A stretch of DNA of 34,255 nucleotides from positions 1 through 34,255 of the forward strand of contig JABBCA010000075.1 of assembly GCA_018607135.1 (NCBI GenBank). The letters run 5' to 3'. The translations under genes were made by a program, and so were the position numbers. Below are positions 17,124 through 25,656 of the stretch, in pieces (positions within the stretch are counted from its first letter, which is position 1; each line of letters begins with the position of its first letter). Under the pieces are notes generated by a model. That model made no database searches. It was not told the origin of the DNA and saw only the letters and a program-made list of their open reading frames with translations. The stretch comes from Opitutales bacterium. Lineage in GTDB: Bacteria > Verrucomicrobiota > Verrucomicrobiia > Opitutales > Coraliomargaritaceae.

Positions 17124-18551
17124 TTACTTCGATGCGCGAAGGGATCCCAAAATAAAATTAGAATGTGCTTCCACATTCCCCGGAGAGTCATCCCACGCCA
17201 TCTGACCGATGTCGTCTTTAAATAGAGACCGCCCCCCCTGCCCATAAAAAGTTCCATGCACCCAGCGCTCCCATCCTGAGTCCTCTGAGGAAACCTCGAG
17301 AGGGGTGCATTGATCTAGACTAGTAAGTTCTTGAAGTGCCACTTCACCACAAGCGGTTGCCATGCGAGAAAAGGGGGGCCTGCCAAAGCAATAGGCCGGC
17401 TTGCCGCGTAATCTCGCTTCGAGCGTAACATTTCCAGCCAAAGAGACCACTGCAACTGATTTATCGATCAAATCTGGTGAAGATACTTTTGTAGAGACCA
17501 ACCGCACGTTCGGGAAACGTTTTATAGCATCGTAATATCCTTTCGCTCGCTTGCCGAGCATTCTAGGATGTTCTTTGACCAGCAGCAGAAAACCAGTAGG
17601 GAGCGCTTCTGCAACTAGACGACAAATCTCAAGTTGGTCACGCCACTTGGGGCTATACATTAAAATAGTCGCCTCAGGTTCCATGTGAAGAGCCAGATAA
17701 ACCGTCGGGGTAGTAATTTTGCCTAACTCATTTGACATATGAATATCCCAAGGGTCTGAAGCTTGTCGACTCAACCATGCATCGAAGCGCCAGTGTAAGG
17801 CATTCCATAACCAGTGCCGTTTACCGTCTACAAAATAGGATCCTGAATCATTATCCATCTTACGAAACGCCGCCAATTTGCGTGCGATCATTACGCGATA
17901 TTTCAAGCCGACCATCTCACCGCGCGTCGGAGCCTTTTTCATATATTCAATACGTTCTTCAGGCGGTAGTTTGACCTCATTTGCCGTCTGAGTTAGCATT
18001 CCAGCAGCATTTTCCGTGGATGCCTGGTTCACCCATGTTTCCCAAGGTGTTCTTAAACCGACCACGCGACCTGCAGGCACCCCACAGCCTACAAAGGCAA
18101 AATGGGCGCCCCCCTTTTCGAAGGCGAGCATTCCAGCGGCCACATAAAAAAAGTGGTCATACATCGATGAAATACTGAGCGTGTTTGCTTCCACCAACTC
18201 ATCCAAGACGGTCAGATGACGAAGCATAAAATCTTGAACGGCTTCACGGCCTGCTGGAAGAAAACGTTCCATCTGAAGCATTCGGTTCAATCCCGTGTAT
18301 TGCTTACGGCAAAAGATATCAATTTCAGCGATACGTTTTTCAGAAATGGGTGAAGCGCCGACTCCTTGCATTGCCTTCGGAAAATGCACCGCCTCAAAGC
18401 CTGCTGCCTGAGCAATCTCTACTGCGTGCGAAAAGAATGACACAAACAGCACCTTCGCGGCAGGAAACTCACCTGAGAGACGCCGAGCGAGTTCAATATG
18501 AAAGTGAACCTGAACCGTACGCGTATAGATAATTATCTTTTGAGGGGTCAT
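17124..18551 (-). CDS. Kps/capsule-synthesis-like protein (possible acidic-sugar transferase)
   Basis: This 475-residue protein shows capsule_synth features: LALHMEPEAT (about 286-295), LLVKEHPRMLG (about 324-334) and VVSLAGNVTLEARLRGKPAYCFG (about 368-390, read in parts). KpsS/KpsC/LipB members of this superfamily transfer Kdo, and related proteins handle other acidic sugars. Its ATG at 18551 overlaps the pseI stop in ATGA, which ties its synthesis to the pseudaminic acid synthase. A role in transferring the nonulosonic acid to the glycan is an attractive inference. I preferred ATG 18551 over 18569 because of this overlap. No membrane spans are seen. Confidence 0.7.
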   Translation of the reverse strand: MTPQKIIIYTRTVQVHFHIELARRLSGEFPAAKVLFVSFFSHAVEIAQAAGFEAVHFPKAMQGVGASPISEKRIAEIDIFCRKQYTGLNRMLQMERFLPAGREAVQDFMLRHLTVLDELVEANTLSISSMYDHFFYVAAGMLAFEKGGAHFAFVGCGVPAGRVVGLRTPWETWVNQASTENAAGMLTQTANEVKLPPEERIEYMKKAPTRGEMVGLKYRVMIARKLAAFRKMDNDSGSYFVDGKRHWLWNALHWRFDAWLSRQASDPWDIHMSNELGKITTPTVYLALHMEPEATILMYSPKWRDQLEICRLVAEALPTGFLLLVKEHPRMLGKRAKGYYDAIKRFPNVRLVSTKVSSPDLIDKSVAVVSLAGNVTLEARLRGKPAYCFGRPPFSRMATACGEVALQELTSLDQCTPLEVSSEDSGWERWVHGTFYGQGGRSLFKDDIGQMAWDDSPGNVEAHSNFILGSLRASK

Positions 18552-19597
18552 TGTAATAAGTCCCAACACATACGCGTGCCTGAGGTAATGTCAGTTGCGA
18601 CTTTCCGTCCAATCAGATCATTCAGATGCTTCGGAGCTAAACCATATCCAGGCCGAATAGAGCGGATACAATCTTCAGAAATGACCGCTCCCGCCTTCAT
18701 ATCCTTTACGATGTAGAGCGATCTCCGAAATTTGACGTTTCCTGACTCGCTGGACTTGCGTCCATAATCGACTCCACCAAGCGCTTCCCAAGCAATTTTT
18801 GAATCGCGGCATAGTGCATGTAACTCCTTTGGCTCTAGAGAAAAACTATCGTCTGGGCCTCCACCAGAGCGATCAAGGGTGAAATGCTTTTCAATAATCG
18901 AAGCACCTAATGCTACGGCGGTTATAGCAGTGGTATTATCTAGAGTATGATCCGACAAACCCGTCACACAGCCAAAACGTGCAGCCATGTCTGGAATAGT
19001 CTGAAGGTTATAATCACTTGATGGCGCAGGATAACCACTGACGCAGTGCAAAATTGCGAGCTCTTTACAGCCACCGTCTCTTGCAGCTTGGATGGCTTCT
19101 TCAATCTCTTCTACGTCCGCCATCCCTGTCGAGATAATGAGTGGTTTACCGGTCGAAGCCGCATAGCGAATGAGCGCATGGTCCACCGCCTCGAAAGAAG
19201 CTATTTTATATGCTGGAGCGTTCAGCTCTTCCAATAAATCGACTGCAGTCGTGTCAAATGGAGAACTGAAGAGTGTTATACCACATTTTCTGGCACGATC
19301 GAACAACTGCTCGTGCCATTCCCATGGCGTGTGCGCTTTTTCATACAATTCATACAATGTTGTCCCAGCCCATAATCCATCACTGATACGAAAATCAGGA
19401 GACTGCGAATTCATGGTTATAGTGTCGGGGCGATAAGTTTGAAGCTTGACGCAATCAGCACCACTTTTTGCAGCACATGCAATTAATTCCATCGCAGTCT
19501 CAATCTTACCGTTATGATTTGCTGACACCTCAGCAATTATATAAGGCTTGGATCCTTCCCCGATCTCTCTGCCATTTATCTTAAATTGCTTACTCAT
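18548..19597 (-). CDS. pseI: Pseudaminic acid synthase PseI
   Basis: This 349-residue NeuB-family synthase condenses phosphoenolpyruvate with 2,4-diacetamido-2,4,6-trideoxy-L-altrose to form pseudaminic acid. The TIM barrel opens with YIIAEVSANHNG and shows VKLQTY, SSPFD, ISTGMA, ILHCVSGYPAP, GLSDHT and IEKHFTLDR. The C-terminal antifreeze-like SAF domain is RRSLYIVKDMKAGAVISEDC onward. The PAPSSDYNLQ stretch and the 349-residue length fit PseI rather than NeuB or LegI. ATG 19597 was chosen; it overlaps the pseGH stop by eight bases and has a purine-rich leader, while the open frame extends 17 codons further upstream. The next gene is coupled by ATGA. Confidence 0.94.
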   Translation of the reverse strand: MSKQFKINGREIGEGSKPYIIAEVSANHNGKIETAMELIACAAKSGADCVKLQTYRPDTITMNSQSPDFRISDGLWAGTTLYELYEKAHTPWEWHEQLFDRARKCGITLFSSPFDTTAVDLLEELNAPAYKIASFEAVDHALIRYAASTGKPLIISTGMADVEEIEEAIQAARDGGCKELAILHCVSGYPAPSSDYNLQTIPDMAARFGCVTGLSDHTLDNTTAITAVALGASIIEKHFTLDRSGGGPDDSFSLEPKELHALCRDSKIAWEALGGVDYGRKSSESGNVKFRRSLYIVKDMKAGAVISEDCIRSIRPGYGLAPKHLNDLIGRKVATDITSGTRMCWDLLQ

Positions 19598-21305
19598 ATC
19601 TCTTCTCTTCGGATGTAACAGGTGTTTGTGGAGTGTCCAGACAATCAAAAATCATACAAATCGCATCCTGACTTTTTATTTGTTCAGTGCCAGCGATATG
19701 GTAACCTGCCTTTTCAAAAGCTTTAAGAGAGGCCAGATTTTTAGGTCGAATGTATGCATGTATCTTCGAAACAGAAGAGCACAAACCATACAGTTTTGTG
19801 CCTTCACTGATAGCACTTAGCCCATAACCCTTACCCCGAGCATTGGGATCTATATTAATAGAGATCACTGCATAACCCTCAGTTTTAAATAATTCGAAGC
19901 GAACTATGCCACACGGCTCAAAGTGATCACCGTCTTCAATGATTCGTATCCATGAGCAACAATTCGCCAATTGCTTTGTCCACCACGTCAGATGTTCCTG
20001 AAACTCTATCTCATTCTGCGTGAAAGACATTTTGCGGGAGAGAGAATCATTTGCCCATTCCCATGTTTTGTTAACATCCGCGATACAAGCTCTACGAAAA
20101 AACAGCCGATCCAGCAATAAACTCGTGATTACTCGGTCGGCACCATTCCCGTCAATCAGAGATTGTGCCTGATCCCGGCAACATACCGAACCAGGATCGT
20201 CCGCCCACGCCGACAATTGTGTGTTTTTATCTTTAAATTCATCACTATTGAACCAGCCAAGTGGCAACGCCGCTTTGCGCTCCTCGGTGAGCGCGTGCAC
20301 AATCGGCAATTGATTGTCTGCGATGGTAACAATAGCACCGGGCAATCCCAAATAGAGCCACTCCCAGCAAGTGCTGCCACCCGCTGAGATAATTCCATCC
20401 GCCCAGGCATACTGCTCGGGCATATTGCGCGCGTTTTGAATCACTTCAATCGAATGCTGACTTGTAAAGGTTCGTAAAGACTCGATGTGCGGGTTATCTG
20501 CACCAGCTAAGACTCGAATCTCGAGGGGACGCTCACATGCTTGGGTTAACAGTCGAAGGGTTGCTTCGGTGGCATTTTCCGGGTCGGAACCGCCAAGGGT
20601 AATTAGCAAGCGATGGATCGCACCCCACTCACTAGAAATTTCTTTTTCCTCTAAAAATTCTTCACGAAAGAGGCAAAAGGACGCACCTAATAGAGCTTGG
20701 GAATCTGCGATTTCATTATCGTAAATGAATGATTTTTCGGCGTCGAGATTCTGGTTTAAAATCGCATCGCAGCACCAGCGCTCCGAATAGCCAAAATCAT
20801 CGGTGCAGAGCAGAGAAAGACCGGATGCTTTAATTGCTTTCTGATAGTCGAAGCCAAAGTGATAGCCGTCAACCACTAGCCAAGTGTTCGGCGTAGTCGA
20901 ATCCTTGTCTAGTGGTAATGGCGAATGGTGGATGGAGGATGGTGGATTCTGTTCTTCGCTACCGACTCCTGCCCCCTGTCCCCTGGGTCTCGTCCCCTCG
21001 CGGAGCGAGGCTGAGCTTGTCGAAGGCTGACTACTGCTCCCTGCCCCCTGAACAACCGCCAACGTCGCCCGTGCATCCTCCTGACTCCCGGATTTGGCTG
21101 CGATACGAATCACCTCACAACCTTCCTGGACCAAGCGCTCTTCCAATGTATCTGGAAGCTGCGCACAAATGAAAGTCACTTTGCCTCCGCGACGCTGATA
21201 CGCTTGCGCTAGCGCAAGCATCCGCATCACATGGCCAGTGCCAGTAAACCCTCCGGCATCGGCTCGGACAAAGAGCGAACAAGCGTTTTTTTTCGAATAT
21301 TTCAC
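19590..21305 (-). CDS. pseG: PseG-PseH fusion: UDP-sugar hydrolase plus N-acetyltransferase
   Basis: The N-terminal half is PseG: RADAGGFTGTGHVMRMLALA holds the catalytic His of the GxGHxxR loop, followed by TLGGSDPENATEATLRLL and ISAGGSTCWEWLYLGLPG. It removes UDP from UDP-2,4-diacetamido-2,4,6-trideoxy-L-altrose. The C-terminal about 160 residues are a GNAT acetyltransferase (PseH) with IDPNARGKGYG and an FEKAGY end; PseH acetylates the 4-amino group made by PseC. A low-complexity insertion of about 54 residues (about 86-139) interrupts PseG just before WLVVDGYHFG and comes from a repeat element (20889-21050). I chose GTG 21305 (571 residues), just past the upstream DUF5615 stop; GTG 21338 is an in-frame alternative. 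Whether PseG stays active is unknown. Confidence 0.9.
   Translation of the reverse strand: MKYSKKNACSLFVRADAGGFTGTGHVMRMLALAQAYQRRGGKVTFICAQLPDTLEERLVQEGCEVIRIAAKSGSQEDARATLAVVQGAGSSSQPSTSSASLREGTRPRGQGAGVGSEEQNPPSSIHHSPLPLDKDSTTPNTWLVVDGYHFGFDYQKAIKASGLSLLCTDDFGYSERWCCDAILNQNLDAEKSFIYDNEIADSQALLGASFCLFREEFLEEKEISSEWGAIHRLLITLGGSDPENATEATLRLLTQACERPLEIRVLAGADNPHIESLRTFTSQHSIEVIQNARNMPEQYAWADGIISAGGSTCWEWLYLGLPGAIVTIADNQLPIVHALTEERKAALPLGWFNSDEFKDKNTQLSAWADDPGSVCCRDQAQSLIDGNGADRVITSLLLDRLFFRRACIADVNKTWEWANDSLSRKMSFTQNEIEFQEHLTWWTKQLANCCSWIRIIEDGDHFEPCGIVRFELFKTEGYAVISINIDPNARGKGYGLSAISEGTKLYGLCSSVSKIHAYIRPKNLASLKAFEKAGYHIAGTEQIKSQDAICMIFDCLDTPQTPVTSEEKRYE
20889..21050. repeat. Heptamer repeat element inserted in frame in pseG
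   Basis: This stretch adds about 54 codons absent from normal PseG. On the plus strand it begins with heptamer units of the GAATGGT/GGATGGA kind (about 20918-20947). It ends with tracts of the opposite sense, CTCCTGCCCCCTGTCCCCTG and TGCTCCCTGCCCCCTG. Between them lies CTGAGCTTGTCGAAGG, a motif I recall as a dispersed repeat in many bacterial genomes. The two heptamer senses face each other, as around the four-helix-bundle gene at 27784-28167. Boundaries are estimated from where the PseG match breaks. Confidence 0.75.
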
Positions 21306-21309
21306 TGAT

Positions 21310-21684
21310 TTAAGCTTCTTCCGAAGGGATATATTCACGAATTTGCGTCGTACTGACTATCCACAATTTTCCTTGCATGTCATCGAGACGAGACAAACCA
21401 CGAACCAATATTTCCAAGCACTCTAACAAATCACTGTAGGTGGGTTCTTTTGCGGGCCTCAAAACAACGATCCCTTCGTATTTCCATGGCGGGTAGTGAA
21501 CTGGATTCGCGAAATCTAGGTCAAGCGTGACAAGCACGCGTTTTTCAATTCGACAGACTTCGATGAGGACATCGTCGATCGCACCCTCCAGCTGTTGAAG
21601 AGTTACCGTAGATACATCGTGACCGCTGTTGGTCAGAACAGACTGACCGCGACCACCAAGATTTTCATCTAGCTTAAACTGCAT
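21310..21684 (-). CDS. DUF5615 PIN-like protein (probable toxin), module 1
   Basis: This 124-residue protein begins MQFKLDENLGGRGQSVL and has VLVTLDLDFANP, giving the DEN and TxDxDF acidic motifs of the DUF5615 PIN-like family. Such proteins are predicted Mg-dependent RNases paired with DUF433 antitoxins. The DUF433 gene lies 13 bp upstream on the same strand. The pair sits between the SDR gene and pseGH, where it interrupts the sugar operon. Its stop lies five bases ahead of the GTG chosen for pseGH. Toxicity is inferred from the family. Confidence 0.82.
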   Translation of the reverse strand: MQFKLDENLGGRGQSVLTNSGHDVSTVTLQQLEGAIDDVLIEVCRIEKRVLVTLDLDFANPVHYPPWKYEGIVVLRPAKEPTYSDLLECLEILVRGLSRLDDMQGKLWIVSTTQIREYIPSEEA

Positions 21685-21697
21685 GGGTTCTCAGATC

Positions 21698-21943
21698 TCA
21701 AGCCGTTTGCTCCAACGGAACCTCTATGTAACGCTCACGCGTCATTTCTGCACCATAAGCAAGACACGCAAGAATGTCCTCTCGAGAGAGTTGCGGATAT
21801 TCCTGAAGAATTTCGCTTTCTGTCATTCCATCCGTTAGCATATCCAAAATCAAAGAGACCCATATCCTGTGCCCCTTTACGCAGGGTTTTCCAAAACAGA
21901 CATCGGGATTGATTGAAATGCGGTTTAGATATTCTGCTCTCAT
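21698..21943 (-). CDS. DUF433 protein (probable antitoxin), module 1
   Basis: This product of 81 residues carries the DUF433 pattern: YLNRISINPDVCFGKPCVKGHRIWVSLIL, then LQEYPQLSREDILACLAYGAEMT, the second part being a helix-turn-helix-like segment. The open frame extends to a GTG at 22015, but ATG 21943 gives the usual DUF433 length and start. It precedes a DUF5615 gene, as is typical for this proposed toxin-antitoxin arrangement. Antitoxins of this kind often repress their own promoter; the 106-bp gap before the SDR gene could hold it. Confidence 0.82.
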   Translation of the reverse strand: MRAEYLNRISINPDVCFGKPCVKGHRIWVSLILDMLTDGMTESEILQEYPQLSREDILACLAYGAEMTRERYIEVPLEQTA

Positions 21944-22121
21944 TACATATATTTTGTTTAAAGGGAAGATACTGTCAACTTGTCCTTTGTAGCCGAGTCT
22001 TACTTTTCGCTTCACTACGAAAAATCCAATTTTTCAGATCCTATATCCATGCCGTGCAGCGGGCGAATATCAAAAAGCAATCCAGCAGGGATAAAGTGCA
22101 AATTAAGCATTTCTACTGTCT

Positions 22122-22925
22122 TTACCATGCAGTCCAACCTCCATCTACGGGTAGTGTGGCTCCTGTGACATAGGATGCGGCATCGCTAGCGAGAAAGACT
22201 GCAGGACCCGCAATCTCACTGGCTACGCCAATTCGGCCCAATGGCACCTTCTGGGCTAATTTATCAACAAATGCGGGATTGTCGCGCTCCACTGCGGGTG
22301 CAGGGAATGGCCCGGGACACAGGGCATTCACCCGAATCTTATCTTTGGCAAGTTCGCAAGCAGTGTAGCGTGTTAATTGCAAGAGTGCCGCCTTTGCAGC
22401 ACCGTAAAAGGGTGGATTCGCAGCTTGCGCTGTCTCGTAAACACTTAGGTCGGGGCTCACGAGCCCATACATCGAGGACACATTAATCACCGATGCTCCC
22501 GCGGTGCTATGATCGACGGATCGCCGTAAGAGGGGTAAGGCGGCACGTATCAGCCCAGCAGCCGCCGTGACTGCGATATGATACGACTGCGTGAAGTCCT
22601 CATTAGTTGACACTTCGAGAGTGCCGCCTTTCCCGTAATAGGCATTATTCACGAGCACATCCAAGCGCCCGTGCTTTTTCTCAATATGCTGCAGGGCCTC
22701 AGACACTGCGACGCTGTCGGTCACATCAAATGAGAGCACCGAGGCTTGACCACCGCTTGCTTCAATTTCATCGCAGAGTTTATGTAAGCTGGATTGGTTG
22801 CGACCGTTTAAATAAACCATGCCACCGGCTTGGGCAAATCCATGTGCCATCGCGGAGCCTAGATAGCCCGCCGCTCCCGTTAATAAAACGACCTTTCCTT
22901 TCAAGTGTATTGATATGGGTGTCAT
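22122..22925 (-). CDS. Short-chain dehydrogenase/reductase
   Basis: This 267-residue classical SDR has the cofactor loop TGAAGYLGSAMA, the NNAYYGKG motif in place of NNAG, the serine strand VINVSSMYG, and the catalytic YGAAKAALLQLTR (Tyr-xxx-Lys). It ends YVTGATLPVDGGWTAW as expected. It starts two bases after the aldo/keto reductase stop, so the NeuB-SpsF fusion, the reductase and this SDR form one translational unit. Their company suggests oxidation, reduction or epimerisation of a nonulosonic acid or of its precursor. C8-epimerising oxidoreductases exist in 8-epilegionaminic acid pathways, but that role here is only a hypothesis. Confidence 0.87.
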   Translation of the reverse strand: MTPISIHLKGKVVLLTGAAGYLGSAMAHGFAQAGGMVYLNGRNQSSLHKLCDEIEASGGQASVLSFDVTDSVAVSEALQHIEKKHGRLDVLVNNAYYGKGGTLEVSTNEDFTQSYHIAVTAAAGLIRAALPLLRRSVDHSTAGASVINVSSMYGLVSPDLSVYETAQAANPPFYGAAKAALLQLTRYTACELAKDKIRVNALCPGPFPAPAVERDNPAFVDKLAQKVPLGRIGVASEIAGPAVFLASDAASYVTGATLPVDGGWTAW

Positions 22926-22927
22926 GA

Positions 22928-23854
22928 CTAGTTTTTACGCCATTGTGACGGATCGAGCAACTCAACCGGTAAATGCGGAATTCGTGCGGCAAGTTGCTGC
23001 TGTTGTTCCAAGGTAAGTGGCTGGTAACGTGCCATCTGAAAATTTTGTTCGAGTTGCTCTTTGGTCTCTACACCCACGACTATTGAATCGATCCAATTCT
23101 GCCCAAGGATGTAAGCCATACATAAGTCGGCACGACTTTCACGTGAAAAATCAGCAACGAGCGTATCCAAAAGCGCACAGATTTCAGCCGAATTCACCCC
23201 ACTAATCTGAGGCCAACAATCGGCGGCATTGACCAAAAGTCCCTGAAGATAAATACTCCGCGCATAGATTGTGCAATCCGTTCTGGAGTTCGCCATTCCT
23301 GGAATATCCAACTCGAACCAACGTTTATCCAATAAATTAACCGGAACCTGCACATGCCGAACGAGCGGCTCGGCGAGTGCGGCAGCGGCTTCTTCAGGCC
23401 GATACACCGAGGCCCCAAGCTCACGTATAACACCCTTTTGCTGAAGCTCCACGAGTCGTTGCCAAATGCGCCCTTGATGGGACTGATAGTGCTGCCATCG
23501 GTGTAACATCAACACAGGTAAAGTGCGCAGGCCTAATTCATAGCAAGAGCGATAAACACTGGCATCTACCGCGTCGATGACCGCCTGGTCACTCGCCTCT
23601 TCCGGCAATGATGCCAATGGCGATAATTTGGTAATCAAGCAAACATCTCCAAGTGATAGTCGCTCTAGATTTCGGCCAACGCGTGCTTCGGCTTCCCCAT
23701 AGGCTCGCGCGCAATCGATCGCTCGAACATCGTTGCGAATTGCGCAGTCTAGCAGTTCAAAAACGGAGTCGTCGTTGAGGTGTCCGACGCGATTGGCAAT
23801 GCCATAGCCGTCAATACCCAACTGGGCGGTCCCAAGCGTGAGAGATCGTGCCAT
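22928..23854 (-). CDS. Aldo/keto reductase family protein
   Basis: This is a 308-residue TIM-barrel reductase. The expected catalytic residues are visible: Asp and Tyr in VRAIDCARAYGEAE, Lys in LITKLSPL and His in LPVLMLHRWQHY. The C-terminal IDSIVVGVETKEQLEQN segment binds NADP in this family. Only three bases separate it from the NeuB-SpsF stop and two from the SDR start. In this position it is more likely a sugar-modifying enzyme than a detoxification enzyme. The substrate cannot be told from sequence. Confidence 0.87.
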   Translation of the reverse strand: MARSLTLGTAQLGIDGYGIANRVGHLNDDSVFELLDCAIRNDVRAIDCARAYGEAEARVGRNLERLSLGDVCLITKLSPLASLPEEASDQAVIDAVDASVYRSCYELGLRTLPVLMLHRWQHYQSHQGRIWQRLVELQQKGVIRELGASVYRPEEAAAALAEPLVRHVQVPVNLLDKRWFELDIPGMANSRTDCTIYARSIYLQGLLVNAADCWPQISGVNSAEICALLDTLVADFSRESRADLCMAYILGQNWIDSIVVGVETKEQLEQNFQMARYQPLTLEQQQQLAARIPHLPVELLDPSQWRKN

Positions 23855-23857
23855 GTT

Positions 23858-25642
23858 TTAATTCGGGATGCGCGTTTCACGATTGAGCATATCAATCAGC
23901 CCTTGATCGGTTTCATACTTGATTACCATCCCATTATTAATCGACGCAATCGCAGGGTTTTGATCCAAAACATCGAAAACGTTTTTCGCGGTTGAGGGCA
24001 GCGACCGCTTATCGAGTTCCGCATACAGACGGTTGAACATTTCCAAGTCTTCCGGGTAGTCCAAGGTCAATCGATAATCGCGAATCAATGACTCGGGGAG
24101 ATGGACCATATTCACTTTAAAGCGATCAGCATTATTGCGCATATAAAAACCCATGTACTCCGAGAATTTCGCCTGACCAAGCAATTCGATGACTCGCCGC
24201 AGAGCGGATACGTTGTAAATTTCCGAGTTCGTGCCCACCGCAAATTTAATCGGTGCGGTAAAATCAGCACCACAGGCAAAATGAGACTCTAGCATGAAGT
24301 GCACAATCTCCGGTGATACGACCGGGCAATCGCCTGTAACCCGAATGACGACATCGATACCGTGCTGATCACACGCGTTTAAGTAACGAAGGATCACATC
24401 GTCGGGATCTCCTTTCACAAATTTCACCCCGGCAGCTTGTGCATTCACATCAAGAACCGCGTCTTCCTCCACGGTCGAAGTCGCTAAGACCACGACGCTT
24501 AAGCCATTAATCATCTGAACATTTTGCAAGCAGCGCTCTACGGAAGGCACCCCATGGATGGGCAACTTTGCCTTCTGCTTCAGACGCGAGGATTTCATGC
24601 GACAAGCGACAATACACCCGATAGACGCATCCTTAAAATCACCCGCTTGCAGCACTTTGTTTTCTTCGATATCATGACGTAGCACTTTGCCGGTTTCTTG
24701 CAGTGCCTTCAGTTGATGCCAAGTGAGCCCTTTTTCATCCGAGCGTCTGAAAATCAAGTCCTTCTTAGCGATTAGCTCTCCAGCACGCATTGCCCGTTTC
24801 ACAATCGGGAACTGATAACTCTTCTCTAAATATTCCGCTTCCTTCGGTAGAATAAACTCCCCCTCAAAGGCTGTGGCGAGGCTTGAGATGTTTGCGAGCA
24901 ATTGAATAAATTGCTCCGGCTCCAAAGCTGAAAATTTATCATAAGCCGCTTTTTCTCGGCTCAAGCACACATGCTTTTCAATATATTCGCAGCCTAAACC
25001 AGCGCCAAGTAAAGGGATATGAAGCGCAAAGGGGTCTTCGGCGTCCACATGATCGGCGAGGCAAAGCGCACGACCAGGGAAGGCCTGCTTTAACACTTCG
25101 ATTTTTCCGAGACCGGTGTCACGAATTGCGGTCGGATAACTTTGATAGCCAAGCTGTAAAATTAGCTGTTTCGGCTTTAATAATAAATACTGTGCGACCA
25201 TCTGTTCGATCTCCGTCAACGGATACCCGGAAATATTTACGATGAGTTCCAGCCCTTCCATCACGCCGCCGAAAAGTCCCTCATAAATTTCAGTGTTATC
25301 CAAAACCGATGCCTGAAGTTTCACGCCTCGAATATTGCCTTTGTTTTGTTTGACGACATCCACCCCAAATGAGTCGAAGATATCAATCCAGACAGGCCCA
25401 ATTTTTGCAGTCGCATGATCGATGCACGCCGCCCAGTCCTTCGCTGAAATTTGGAGTTTTTGATACACTTCAAAATACTCAAATGTGGGCAAGGCTAAGG
25501 TCTCCGGGCTAAAAGGCTGAAACTTAACTGCCTTACCCGCATATTCAAAAGTCGCCACTTGATCGATCAACGCGTTGATCTGTGAAACATCGCCACCATG
25601 AAAGTTGGCGAATTCTGCAATAATGTGAGGTAGGCTTTTCAT
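23858..25642 (-). CDS. NeuB-like synthase fused to SpsF-like cytidylyltransferase
   Basis: This 594-residue fusion joins two steps of nonulosonic acid synthesis. Residues 1-270 form a NeuB-type barrel with IIAEFANFHGGDV, KFQPFSPETLALP, LQLGYQSYPT, LADHVD and YIEKHVCLSRE; several standard motifs are altered (NFHGG instead of NHNG). A SAF domain follows at about 275-340. From about 345 an SpsF/COG1861-type cytidylyltransferase begins: IGCIVACRMKSSRLKQK, VVLATSTVEEDAVL, then VIRVTGDCPVV. It could synthesise a nonulosonic acid and activate it with CTP. It is distinct from PseI and sits in a tight pseC-fusion-AKR-SDR cassette. Its SpsF domain is the only CMP-sugar synthetase candidate in the window. 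Exact product unknown. Confidence 0.88.
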   Translation of the reverse strand: MKSLPHIIAEFANFHGGDVSQINALIDQVATFEYAGKAVKFQPFSPETLALPTFEYFEVYQKLQISAKDWAACIDHATAKIGPVWIDIFDSFGVDVVKQNKGNIRGVKLQASVLDNTEIYEGLFGGVMEGLELIVNISGYPLTEIEQMVAQYLLLKPKQLILQLGYQSYPTAIRDTGLGKIEVLKQAFPGRALCLADHVDAEDPFALHIPLLGAGLGCEYIEKHVCLSREKAAYDKFSALEPEQFIQLLANISSLATAFEGEFILPKEAEYLEKSYQFPIVKRAMRAGELIAKKDLIFRRSDEKGLTWHQLKALQETGKVLRHDIEENKVLQAGDFKDASIGCIVACRMKSSRLKQKAKLPIHGVPSVERCLQNVQMINGLSVVVLATSTVEEDAVLDVNAQAAGVKFVKGDPDDVILRYLNACDQHGIDVVIRVTGDCPVVSPEIVHFMLESHFACGADFTAPIKFAVGTNSEIYNVSALRRVIELLGQAKFSEYMGFYMRNNADRFKVNMVHLPESLIRDYRLTLDYPEDLEMFNRLYAELDKRSLPSTAKNVFDVLDQNPAIASINNGMVIKYETDQGLIDMLNRETRIPN

Positions 25643-25656
25643 AATCTATAACTTGC

